This document shows positions 18,171-26,424 of a stretch of 33,882 nt of DNA, in pieces. The stretch covers positions 1-33,882 of the forward strand of contig JBLHLC010000042.1 of the NCBI GenBank assembly GCA_047619685.1. Direction: 5' to 3'. The notes under the pieces are model-generated. The model was given only the letters and a program-made list of their open reading frames with translations. It was not told the origin of the DNA and did no database searches. The stretch's first letter is position 1. Every line of letters begins with the position of its first letter. Source of the DNA: JABDJZ01 sp047619685. GTDB lineage: Bacteria > Bacteroidota > Rhodothermia > Rhodothermales > UBA10348. The translations under genes and the position numbers were made by a program.

Positions 18171-18199
18171 CGGGTCCGCTCTAGACGCAGATCGACCCG
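18171..18199. terminator. Weak hairpin between convergent UPF0261 and class II aldolase genes
   Basis: CGGGTC at 18171-18176 and GACCCG at 18194-18199 form a 6-bp stem around a 17-base loop in the 38-bp gap between two convergent genes. There is no U-tract on either side. The position fits a terminator; the structure is weak. Confidence 0.3.
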
Positions 18200-18207
18200 G
18201 CCCAGAT

Positions 18208-18828
18208 TCATCGGGCCACAGGCCTGAACAAACGGTTGCAGCAATTCAGCAGCGTCGAGGCGGCCTGCCCCAGGCTGGCGCCATAGGCCAGCACACCATC
18301 CTCGTGGCCGCCCATAATGACGAGTTGTTTCGCCGGGCGGTCCTTCGCCCTCAGCAAGCCAATGACCTCGTAGGCCATTTCGGGAGTGCCGTAGGTGACA
18401 CTCGGAGAGGTGGTGGGCAGCTTCCCTTTGTAAGTGTTCCACAGTCCGGCATGATGGACGTGGATGACCGCGCCTATGGCTCTGGATGCTTCGTAGAAGG
18501 AGGCGTGTGTCAGGGATTCCGAGGACGCGATAACCGGGCCCTTGCACGTAAGGCGGTTGGCATCGAAATCGTAGTCGATGACCCGCGTGAAATGCTGCGG
18601 GCCCAACTCCCTTGCGTGGCCGGTCATTGATCCCGTGATGATGAACTCCCTGGCCGGGGTATCGCGGATGCTGATGTTGCCATACCCGATTCCGTCCGGA
18701 TGGGCGCCAATCAGTCCGGCGTCGTGGAGTAGCTGCCGCCACTCGTTCAGCGCCCCGATCTTGTGCCAGGCACGCGCCGGAGCCTCGATCCACTCGCACT
18801 CAAACTTGATATATCCTTCGTCGTGCAC
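18208..18828 (-). CDS. Class II aldolase/adducin family protein
   Basis: This 206-residue cytoplasmic enzyme belongs to the zinc-dependent class II aldolase/epimerase family (fuculose-1-phosphate aldolase-like), which cleaves sugar or keto-acid C-C bonds. Visible residues are GYGNISIRD (substrate site), Glu104 in ASSESLTHASF (catalytic acid), His123 and His125 in VIHVHHAGLW and His175 in GGHEDG (zinc ligands). The start is a GTG at 18828 that follows the stop codon of the propeller/copper gene with no spacing, so translation is probably coupled. Length is typical for the family. It is the last gene of the minus-strand operon and faces the UPF0261 gene. Together with the PEP-hydrolase-like protein it could finish breakdown of an oxidised sugar in the cytoplasm. 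Confidence 0.85.
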   Translation of the reverse strand: MHDEGYIKFECEWIEAPARAWHKIGALNEWRQLLHDAGLIGAHPDGIGYGNISIRDTPAREFIITGSMTGHARELGPQHFTRVIDYDFDANRLTCKGPVIASSESLTHASFYEASRAIGAVIHVHHAGLWNTYKGKLPTTSPSVTYGTPEMAYEVIGLLRAKDRPAKQLVIMGGHEDGVLAYGASLGQAASTLLNCCNRLFRPVAR

Positions 18829-20796
18829 CTATCGGCTCACTACGCGCATGGTCCCGCGCATGGTGAACGCATGGCCCGGGAAGCTGCAGATGTACGGATA
18901 CACCCCCGGCTCTTCGGGGACGGTGAAGTAGATGGCTTCCATCGTTTCGGGCTGCAAGAGAACAGTGTTAAAGAGCACCTCGTCCATCTCCGGCACATAG
19001 TCCTGATCGCTCCCGTCCAGGCCGAGCCCGATAGCGGCGTTGCCCACTTTATCCGCCGCACCCGGCGTAACGAACAGCACGTTGTGCATCATGTCGTCGT
19101 TGTTGTTGAACACCAGCTTTAGGCGGGTCCCTGCCTGGATGTCAAACGTTGGGAGATCAAACTTCAGCCCCGGCTCGGTGCCGATTGTGATGGTTGCCTC
19201 GGGGCCGTCTGTCCAGGCGGCCGGCATGGTCGTGACACGTTTGGCCTGGGCGACAGCGGTTTGGGCCGTGGTCGTGACCACCCCCTTGTTGGTCTGGTCT
19301 GGAGCCAGCCCCAGGCGCGGGCCGTCCGGGATTTCGTTCAGGGTGTAGTAGGCCGCGTCGTGCAGCAGGGGCTCTCCGTCCGCGGAGCGCAGGCCCGTCA
19401 TCTTGAGTTCGTGGATATACCCCTTGCGTAGTCCGTCCACCACGATGCGCGCACTCATGCCGTCATCGGACACGACGACGCCTCCGACCGGAGCCGTCTC
19501 CCGATTGATGATGGGACTACCGTACGTGCTGTGATACATGTAGGTAAATCCGGTCACGTGGTAGGACGATAGGTCAGCCGCGCTCTCCGGGTTCAGCGGT
19601 TTCGTGAACGTCAGCTCAAACCCGTCAGGCCTGGCCTCGATCGTTTTTACTTCAAACGGCATTAGCCCCGTCCATTCCAGGCGCTGAAGACCATACGGTG
19701 CGGGTCCTGTGGAGCCCCACCCGCGACTGGTCATGCCGACGAACATCGATCCGTCTTTGCCCCAAACCATGCGAAGGACGCCGGAGGAAAACCCTTCACG
19801 AAAGGGGAACGCGGCCCCCTGGTAAACCCCGTTCACCTTCTCAAGGAAAACACGCACCACATTGCTCTGGCCCTGATCGCCAACAAAGAGCTGTCCTTCG
19901 AAGGGCCCGAAGGCGCCGCGGGTGGTGTCCGCGAGAATATCGGAGGTCGAGATGCCCATCAGCGTATGGGGGAGCCACACGGCCGGCGGTTTCAGGGCCG
20001 GTACTTCAGGCGCGATTTCGACCATGGGCCGACCGGTATCCGGCACGTCATCTGGTTTCAGTGTGAGCGGTGAACCGGGGAGGTCCGTCCAGCGCAGGCC
20101 TGCCGGATTACCCACGAAGTCGCCGCGCTCCACATGCGTGATGTACCCCGAGCCAATCCAGTCGCCCTGGTTCTCGCCGTAGAACACTTCTCCGTCCATG
20201 TCAAAACCGAAACCAGCCGGCGAGCGCATGCCGGTGGCGAAAGGGGTCATCTTGCCGTCGGGCGTGATTTCCAGCATCCATCCCCGCCACTTGGAGAGAC
20301 TCGCGCCATAACCGACCCACGCCAGGTTAAGCGTCACGATCATGGTGCCGTCCTCGCGAATCAGCGGGCCGTAGGAATACTCGTGGTAGTTGCCCTCGAG
20401 CGGCCAGCTGTAGACGGTTTCGTAGAGGTCCGCGACACCATCGCCATTCTTGTCGCGCAGCCGGGTAAGCTCGCTGCGCTGCGACGTGTAGATGTCGCCA
20501 TTTCTGTAGGCCACGCCAAGCGCCTCGTGGAGCCCGTGGGCAAAACGCTTGAACTCGGGCCGCACGCCGCCGACTTGATAGGGGTTCTTGATCATCCAGA
20601 TCTCCCCCCGGCGGGTGGAGACGGCCAGCTGCCCATCGGGCAAAATGTCCAGACCCCCGACTTCCAGCACCACCCCTTCCGGGATGGGGAGCGTGATCAT
20701 TTTGTAGTAGTCACTTTCGCCGGCCGGGACCTGTGCGGACACAGTGCCGGCGCCCAGGATTACCAGGAGGAGAGTCGAGCTGAGTACGCGCTTCAT
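18829..20796 (-). CDS. Exported sugar-dehydrogenase-like propeller with C-terminal blue-copper domain
   Basis: This 655-residue exported protein starts at the ATG at 20796, which gives a standard signal peptide (MKRVLSSTLLLVILGAGTVS, cleavage near SAQ). An ATG at 20835, 5 bp after the upstream stop, would add 13 residues and remains possible. Residues ~25-370 are a six-bladed propeller like PQQ/soluble glucose dehydrogenase-type proteins (GGLDILPDGQLAVST, RSPAGFGFDMDGEVFYGENQ, LFVGDQGQSNVVRVFLE). Residues ~375-530 are a linker and Ig-like part. Residues ~555-655 are an azurin/plastocyanin domain with copper ligands H571, C637, H642 and M646, the same C-x4-H-x3-M spacing as the fusion at 9891-12746. 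A role in sugar oxidation with electron exit through copper is inferred; cofactor residues cannot be confirmed by eye. Confidence 0.8.
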   Translation of the reverse strand: MKRVLSSTLLLVILGAGTVSAQVPAGESDYYKMITLPIPEGVVLEVGGLDILPDGQLAVSTRRGEIWMIKNPYQVGGVRPEFKRFAHGLHEALGVAYRNGDIYTSQRSELTRLRDKNGDGVADLYETVYSWPLEGNYHEYSYGPLIREDGTMIVTLNLAWVGYGASLSKWRGWMLEITPDGKMTPFATGMRSPAGFGFDMDGEVFYGENQGDWIGSGYITHVERGDFVGNPAGLRWTDLPGSPLTLKPDDVPDTGRPMVEIAPEVPALKPPAVWLPHTLMGISTSDILADTTRGAFGPFEGQLFVGDQGQSNVVRVFLEKVNGVYQGAAFPFREGFSSGVLRMVWGKDGSMFVGMTSRGWGSTGPAPYGLQRLEWTGLMPFEVKTIEARPDGFELTFTKPLNPESAADLSSYHVTGFTYMYHSTYGSPIINRETAPVGGVVVSDDGMSARIVVDGLRKGYIHELKMTGLRSADGEPLLHDAAYYTLNEIPDGPRLGLAPDQTNKGVVTTTAQTAVAQAKRVTTMPAAWTDGPEATITIGTEPGLKFDLPTFDIQAGTRLKLVFNNNDDMMHNVLFVTPGAADKVGNAAIGLGLDGSDQDYVPEMDEVLFNTVLLQPETMEAIYFTVPEEPGVYPYICSFPGHAFTMRGTMRVVSR

Positions 20797-20840
20797 ATGC
20801 CAGGGGGCGCGAAGGATTTGGATTAGAGTGTTCATGTTTC

Positions 20841-22724
20841 TTACCACACCAGGCCAAAGCGAACGGAAGCCTCACCGCCCGCGAGTGAAACAGGGACGAG
20901 GAGTTCCTGGCCGTTGCCGGTCTCCCGGAGAACTGCTTGCGCCCCCCCGGTATCGTGCAGTACGAGGTAATAGGTTTGGTCGTCAACGCTGTAGCCGCCG
21001 TCCGCCAGCTTCGTGAAGCTCTTGCCGGAAGCCACGCGGACGTAGTAGCCGTCTCCGCCGCCGCGCAGCGTGATCTCACGGAAAAGCTGCCGGTTTCCCT
21101 GCTCCGGGAGCAGACGATCCGAGATGGTCACATCGCCCAGGGTGTACTTGAACGACGGATGCCCCTCGGCACCGAGTTCATAGCCTTTGAACGCGTAGTC
21201 CACGCCCATTGTGTCTGGCCACGCGGCACTTTCGGACGACAGGCGAGCCACTGTCGGGCTCCCGGAGAAGGTCAGGACCCCGCCCAGAGGCACGGCCAGC
21301 TGGTCCTGCCCCCGGCTGTGCCACATGTCCGTGGTTTCGATAAAGTCCCCCCGCCACGCGTGGAGAAGCGCACCCTGGCGCAAATCCATCGTGTAGTGCA
21401 CGCCGCGGGGATCTCCAACGGCGATGGTGTGGGTCTTCTTCGTTCCGCCGTGGCGTACAAACCCCCGGATCAAAGCCGGACCGTCTGTGGGTTCGACGAA
21501 AATCGAGCCGACACTGGGAGGAGCGGGCATCGAGCCCCGCGCATTGAGGGTTTGAAGAGGCAATCCGCCGCCTTCCACGGACAGGGCGACGCTCCTGGGA
21601 CCCCCTCCTTTATTCCGGTAGAAAGACAGGACAAAGGGATAGGTGCCTGCCTCCAGTTCAGCCTCTCCGGCCATCAACCGCTCAGCGCCGGAATGATTGA
21701 GAACGGTATGGTCTCCGATGCGGAGCGCACCCGCTCCAATGGGCTTGCCCTGCCAGTGCGGGTCTCCTGTAATCCAGTCCAGCTGGAGCTGGAATCGGTA
21801 GTTGCCGGAGTATGGGACGTGCATGTTGCCCTGGAAGCTCATGGCGAACTCATTGGCATCCGCGGGGCGCCAATCGATTCCCTGCACGTCGCCTTCTTTG
21901 GTGGGCTGGAATGACGCCAGATCCGGCACCGTCTCAAACACGCCCGCGGCATACCGGAAGTGCGTGTCCGAAAGCGTCACCAGATCCGGTTGATACCGCT
22001 TATACCGAATATTCCGCAAGGCGACGGGGCCGTGGTCGCCCTGGATCATCAGGGGACCCATGGCCTGTTCATCATCGAAGGCGGAGCCCCGCGTGGGTCC
22101 TGTCAGATCTACGTTTTCGTGAATCACAACCCCGTTGTGCACCACGCTGACCATTTTGGCATTGGCGACCTTTCGGCCCTCGCTGTCGAACCGAGGCGCC
22201 TGAAAGCGGATCTGCAGTTGTTGCCACAGGCCGGGCGCTCGGCTGGCGTTCATCCGCGGCGCGTGGCCCTGGAATCCCTGACGCCCATCGGGCTGATCGG
22301 AATCCCATCGCTGGTAAATGCCGCCGGCATCCGAAAACGTTGGCCGGGAGACACCCCAGCTATCGAGCAACTGGATCTCGTAGCGCCCCTGGAGATAGAG
22401 GCCGGCGTTCGAACTCTTCGGCATCATGAAGTCCAGCTCGAGCTCAATGTCCCCATGCTCCCAGCCAAAAAAGAGATTGTCCCGGGCCCCTTCGGAGGGG
22501 ACGTTGACCAGAATCCCCGTGCCGGCTGAGGAACTGATCTGGTGATCTTCCTGGCGGTCCGCGGTTACACCACCCGCGATGCGCCAGTTACCCGCGGCCG
22601 GTCGGAAGCCGTCCATCGTGTCAAGGGGTTGCACGGACATGGGGAGCCCTTGGGGCTGAGCCGCAGTCTTGGTTGGCCAGAGCAGTGCGAGGCCAAACAC
22701 CAGGCAGCAAAAGGGGAGCTTCAT
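20841..22724 (-). CDS. Exported DUF1080 + PA14-like multidomain protein
   Basis: This 627-residue exported protein begins at the ATG at 22724, which starts a clear signal peptide (MKLPFCCLVFGLALLWP, cleavage near TAAQ); upstream frame to 22898 overlaps the VTT gene. Residues ~30-240 form a DUF1080 domain (DIELELDFMMPKSSNAGLYL, and QGDHGPVALRNIRYKRY at its end). Residues ~250-390 resemble a PA14/GLEYA carbohydrate-binding beta-barrel (MHVPYSGNYRFQLQLDW, LEAGTYPFVLSFYRNKGGG). Residues ~400-627 are beta-rich and unrecognised, possibly another sugar-acting or binding domain. The DUF1080 part suggests cleavage of a 3-keto-glycoside, and the PA14-like part would hold the glycan. The next gene, the propeller/copper protein, follows within 5-44 bp depending on its start, which supports joint action. 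Confidence 0.8.
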   Translation of the reverse strand: MKLPFCCLVFGLALLWPTKTAAQPQGLPMSVQPLDTMDGFRPAAGNWRIAGGVTADRQEDHQISSSAGTGILVNVPSEGARDNLFFGWEHGDIELELDFMMPKSSNAGLYLQGRYEIQLLDSWGVSRPTFSDAGGIYQRWDSDQPDGRQGFQGHAPRMNASRAPGLWQQLQIRFQAPRFDSEGRKVANAKMVSVVHNGVVIHENVDLTGPTRGSAFDDEQAMGPLMIQGDHGPVALRNIRYKRYQPDLVTLSDTHFRYAAGVFETVPDLASFQPTKEGDVQGIDWRPADANEFAMSFQGNMHVPYSGNYRFQLQLDWITGDPHWQGKPIGAGALRIGDHTVLNHSGAERLMAGEAELEAGTYPFVLSFYRNKGGGPRSVALSVEGGGLPLQTLNARGSMPAPPSVGSIFVEPTDGPALIRGFVRHGGTKKTHTIAVGDPRGVHYTMDLRQGALLHAWRGDFIETTDMWHSRGQDQLAVPLGGVLTFSGSPTVARLSSESAAWPDTMGVDYAFKGYELGAEGHPSFKYTLGDVTISDRLLPEQGNRQLFREITLRGGGDGYYVRVASGKSFTKLADGGYSVDDQTYYLVLHDTGGAQAVLRETGNGQELLVPVSLAGGEASVRFGLVW

Positions 22725-22794
22725 CAATTCCAAGATGTAATTCGCGGGGGGTGCAAGGGGTACCCCAGACGATACGAATTGGGGCGTTCTCGAT

Positions 22795-23541
22795 TCATTC
22801 GATATCCCGCTCTGAAACCTCCGCGCCGGCCTTGGCCTGGCCAGATGGTGCCTGGACGATGATCCGGGAAAGTGCCCCTTGCGCCTTGCGGGCGACAATA
22901 ATGGTCACAGCAATGGTCGAGAGCAGTCCGACGACGTAGAAGGTTTGACCCCAGACACCCACGTCAGGCAATTCGCCGCTCAGGAACTGGGTGGTCGTTG
23001 TGACGAGTGAGCCCAGATAAACGTAGAGTATGGTCCCCGGCAACATGCCGACGAACGATCCAAGCAGATAGTCACGGAAGCGGACGCCTGTAAGCCCCAA
23101 CGCGTAGTTGAGGAGGTTATACGGAAACAAGGGCGAAAGCCGAAGGAGCAGAACCACCTTCAGTCCGTCCTCAGCGATCGCTGCGTCAATGGCGGTCCAC
23201 CGGGGACTGGACGCCACCTTTTTGGCGACCCACACTCTGGCCAGGGTCCGTCCCAGTAAAAACGCCAGCAAGGAGGCCAAAACGCTGACGGGGGACACAA
23301 TGAGCACTCCGACGACGGGCCCGTACGCAAATCCCGCCAACATGCCAAAGATCGACCCAGGCATCATGGTCAACGTGGCACCGATGTAGATGGCCGCGAA
23401 GAGCGCCACGCCCACTACCCCCGTGTTCCGAATCGAATCGACCAGGTCCAGAATCCAGGCGTCGAGCGGGAGAAACCACGCGGCCAGTCCCCCTGCCACC
23501 AGCAGTCCAGCAAAGAGGGCGTTGCGGGTGCGGCCCTTCAT
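22795..23541 (-). CDS. TVP38/TMEM64 (VTT domain) family inner-membrane protein
   Basis: This 248-residue polytopic membrane protein has about five to six hydrophobic segments and the VTT/SNARE-associated (DedA-like) motif. Key stretches are FGMLAGFAYGPVVGVLIV, LLLRLSPLFPYNLLNYALGL and DYLLGSFVGMLPGTILYVYL, the classic RxSPxxP(Y/F) region and following GxxPGT segment. Family members are implicated in lipid scrambling or undecaprenyl-phosphate recycling, but no specific substrate can be given. The start (ATG 23541) is 4 bp after the DUF5916 stop, so it is co-transcribed and perhaps coupled. Its link to the glycan genes downstream is unclear; it may be a passenger. Confidence 0.9.
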   Translation of the reverse strand: MKGRTRNALFAGLLVAGGLAAWFLPLDAWILDLVDSIRNTGVVGVALFAAIYIGATLTMMPGSIFGMLAGFAYGPVVGVLIVSPVSVLASLLAFLLGRTLARVWVAKKVASSPRWTAIDAAIAEDGLKVVLLLRLSPLFPYNLLNYALGLTGVRFRDYLLGSFVGMLPGTILYVYLGSLVTTTTQFLSGELPDVGVWGQTFYVVGLLSTIAVTIIVARKAQGALSRIIVQAPSGQAKAGAEVSERDIE

Positions 23542-23545
23542 TCCT

Positions 23546-26062
23546 CTACCGGTTCGGCAGGAACATGTAGTTCAGCTTGATCAGGAGGGCGTTCCGCGGA
23601 AACAGGTCGAAAGTATCCGAGAACTGGCTCATGGAGTTCGTTTCGAACGGCGAGGCAGAGAGCTGGTCCAGCGGATCCAGCGTCAAGCGGTCCTGCCGAG
23701 CCTGTGACCAGACTATAAACAGTGCCGAGCCTGGACGGTACTCCCAACGCAGCACGAGATTGGTCTGAAAACTGGCGAGCGAAAAGTCATGCCGTTTGGG
23801 ATATGACGAGAGCTCAGCCAGGTGGTCCTGGTCTGTCTGGACGCTGAACGCGTCGTACTGACCGCGCGCTTCAAACAACTGGCCGTAGAATTGCAGCGAA
23901 AGGTGCGAGGTAAAGGTGACGTTGCTTCGGAGCGAAACGTCCGCCGAGCGCGTGTCCCGCTTTCCGAAGACCGACATGCGGGATCCGCCGGCGGCGGAAT
24001 TCAACGCGGCAGCCTCAGCTCCCGGGGCAAATGCCACCCAATCCGTCTCGGCCAGGTCTTCCGGAAGGGCCGATTCATTTCCGATCTGCCATTGATTGCC
24101 CGACAGTCGAAAGGACTCATTGGACATCCAGGCCGTCCGGTTCGAAGATCGAGACACGCCCGTTTCGAGGGCAAGATTCAGTCTGGAACCTGCACTCCAG
24201 CTGGCCTTCAGGGATGTGCGCAGGTCACGGCCGCCACCTGACTCTACTTCGAGATTCACCGAGGGCTCCAGGTTCCAGACTCTTCTGGAGTCCGTCTCGA
24301 AGGACGTTCGTAGGGAATGGCTGACAGGGCGCGCGTAGGGGAGCATGCCTCTTGTTTGGTAGAGGTCGTAGCCCCCAAAGACGTTCTCGGTCTCGTACCG
24401 AAGCTGGATTTCCTGGTATCCCTTGGTAACCAGGCTGCCGCTCACGTTGGCGCCGAAGCCCTGGTTGATTCGCTCCCGGTATGACCAGCCCTGGTAAAGG
24501 AAGCCGCGGACGCTCCCTCGGATGAACGGGCCGAAGGCCTGACCTCCATTGATCTGATATCCCACGCTGGAGGAAGCGCGGATAAAGTCGTTCCGCCTCA
24601 ATCGACCCATGTCGTTCGGATTGAAGTCGTCAGAGAATGCGACGAGGCTGTTGGACAGCGTCCACACACCCCGGTTGCGGTCCAGACCGACTGAGCCAGC
24701 AAACCCTTGCTGCGACTCATCCAAACCCCTGCCGCTTCGGCTGGCGTAGGAGAAAAAGCCATCGAACTGATAGGTGTTTTCGCCGAACCGCAGATCCCAA
24801 TCCACACCGCTCGTTAGAGATCGAACAGGACCGTCGTCTCCCGACCTACCATAGATCGTACCGATACCGCCTATGTAGGAATATCGACCGATCTCCTGCC
24901 TCACGCGCGAAAGCGTGTAGATTCTTTCAGGGTCAAATTCAGCACCGGTGGTGGCGCCTAGAACTCCAAAGGACAGTCCGCCATCCGTTCTGCCGGTGAG
25001 CTTTGTTGCACCGATAATGGGTTCGCCGGCACCGATTCGTCGGGTGTAGAGAAGCCCTCCGTCGTAGTCCGTTCGGAACTCCATTATCTGAGCGCCTTCA
25101 ACGAAGAAGGGACGCTTCTCCGGGAAGAAGCTCTCGAAGGCGGTAAGATTCAATTCAGCCGGATCCGACTCAACCTGGCCAAAGTCCGGGTTGACGGTGG
25201 CATCGAGCGTGATGTTGGAGGTGATGCCGACCTTGAGGTCCATCCCAATATCCATGTCCCGACTGGATGCGCCCTTTCCTGGCGTTTCGCTCTCGAAGGT
25301 GTCCAGCCGGTTAACGGTGTAGGGCAGAATCTGGATGTTGCGGGCCGGGGTTAGCTGAGACAGGCCCTGAAGGCGGCCGTAGGCGGCCACGTAGCGGCTT
25401 CTTCGCTCGTTTCGCGGGACCATCGCCCATTCCAGTGTTTCGCTGGTGCGGGGAATCTCCCGCCGGAAGTTGACACCCCAGGTTTCTCCGCCTTCAAGGA
25501 AGCGGAGCATGGCAAGCGGAATGCGAATCTCGGCAACCCAACCGTCGTCCGTGATCTGAACGGCCGACTGCCATACCGCGTCCCAACTGGTGTCCGTGTT
25601 TCCCGTCGTGATCCCGTCGAACTGGACCCCGGCTGCGTTCACGCCAAAGGTGTAGGCCGTCTTCTTGTCGAAGTATGAATCCAGTGACGCATAGAACCAG
25701 TCGGCCTGGTTCGTGCCGTCCCGTCTGCCAAGCGTGGCAAGAATCTTATCGGGTTCGGTGTCGAAAAGGCGTGCGCCGATGTAGATGGCCTGCTCTGAAT
25801 AGAGGACTCGGACCTCGGTACGCTGAGAAGGACTCTGACCTTCGTTGGGCTCGAACTGTACAAACTCGGACGCCGCAGCAGCTCTGGCCCAGTCCATTTC
25901 ATCCAGCACGCCATCCACCGAGATGTGTGACTCAACGTGTTGGGCAGGGAGGACCTTGTCCTCATTCAGGTCTCCCGGACCAAGCTCCGCTGCGCCGGAA
26001 GGTGCGATCACCGTCAGCGCCAGCGTTAGCGAGCAGAAAAGAAAATGTGGAAACGAACGCAT
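23546..26062 (-). CDS. DUF5916 outer-membrane protein with CBM9-like N-terminal domain
   Basis: This 838-residue exported protein has a signal peptide from the ATG at 26062 (MRSFPHFLFCSLTLALTVI, cleavage near SGAA); the frame extends to 26230 but those residues do not look like a leader. Residues ~35-225 form a CBM9-like carbohydrate-binding domain (VDGVLDEMDWARA, FVQFEPNEGQSP, IYIGARLFD). Residues ~230-838 are the DUF5916 barrel, with TVNPDFGQVESDPAELNLTA and FFPEKRPFFVEGA as family signatures, and the end (LLIKLNYMFLPNR) resembles a final outer-membrane strand. Family function is unknown; many members sit in Bacteroidota degradation loci or beside peptidases. It leads the minus-strand operon and faces a region holding a decayed second copy of its own N-terminus. 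Confidence 0.88.
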   Translation of the reverse strand: MRSFPHFLFCSLTLALTVIAPSGAAELGPGDLNEDKVLPAQHVESHISVDGVLDEMDWARAAAASEFVQFEPNEGQSPSQRTEVRVLYSEQAIYIGARLFDTEPDKILATLGRRDGTNQADWFYASLDSYFDKKTAYTFGVNAAGVQFDGITTGNTDTSWDAVWQSAVQITDDGWVAEIRIPLAMLRFLEGGETWGVNFRREIPRTSETLEWAMVPRNERRSRYVAAYGRLQGLSQLTPARNIQILPYTVNRLDTFESETPGKGASSRDMDIGMDLKVGITSNITLDATVNPDFGQVESDPAELNLTAFESFFPEKRPFFVEGAQIMEFRTDYDGGLLYTRRIGAGEPIIGATKLTGRTDGGLSFGVLGATTGAEFDPERIYTLSRVRQEIGRYSYIGGIGTIYGRSGDDGPVRSLTSGVDWDLRFGENTYQFDGFFSYASRSGRGLDESQQGFAGSVGLDRNRGVWTLSNSLVAFSDDFNPNDMGRLRRNDFIRASSSVGYQINGGQAFGPFIRGSVRGFLYQGWSYRERINQGFGANVSGSLVTKGYQEIQLRYETENVFGGYDLYQTRGMLPYARPVSHSLRTSFETDSRRVWNLEPSVNLEVESGGGRDLRTSLKASWSAGSRLNLALETGVSRSSNRTAWMSNESFRLSGNQWQIGNESALPEDLAETDWVAFAPGAEAAALNSAAGGSRMSVFGKRDTRSADVSLRSNVTFTSHLSLQFYGQLFEARGQYDAFSVQTDQDHLAELSSYPKRHDFSLASFQTNLVLRWEYRPGSALFIVWSQARQDRLTLDPLDQLSASPFETNSMSQFSDTFDLFPRNALLIKLNYMFLPNR

Positions 26063-26424
26063 GCGGGGGAAGACGGGTTGGGTAACTGGGGCGACACCAA
26101 TTCGATCGGTATCGGCAGTCTTCATTAGACCGGAAGTCGAAAGACTTGTTGCGACTAGTATGTGTCGGGTCCGTTTCAGGGCTGGCGCCTTGTAACTGTG
26201 AAAAACGGCCTTGTGGGCTTGAATACACACGTTTGTGGCCAGCGGCGAGATGTCCTTTTTGTGTCACGATCGGTTTGTACTGCAGCCCCCGGGTAGGCAT
26301 GGATTTGATCTTTCACGGCCCCGGCGTTCGGGCTCAGCCGTATATTTTCCCCGGGTGGCATCTGAAGCCAGGGTGCGAGCCTGTCCAGCCGTTGACATTC
26401 GACCGTTTCTACTCGGAGGCCATC
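26063..26424. promoter_or_regulatory. Upstream region of the DUF5916 operon, no confirmed gene
   Basis: This ~360-bp stretch has no convincing coding sequence. It should carry the minus-strand promoter of the DUF5916 operon, but I cannot identify a clear -35/-10 pair for it. On the plus strand, TATATT at 26341 and a TTGACA at 26392 are promoter-like but not correctly spaced with each other or with other boxes. A GGAGG at 26415-26419 lies 5 bases before an ATG at 26425. Confidence 0.3.

Noticed and set aside
22736..22800. Palindromic GGGGTACCCC in the 70-bp gap before the DUF1080+PA14 gene, as a possible operator
   Set aside because: It is only a 10-bp perfect palindrome with no loop and no second copy upstream of another operon, so it is easily explained by chance.
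26392..26424. TTGACA as a -35 box for the short ORF at 26425
   Set aside because: The position 17 bp downstream holds the GGAGG ribosome-site sequence rather than a -10 box, so no promoter pair is present.
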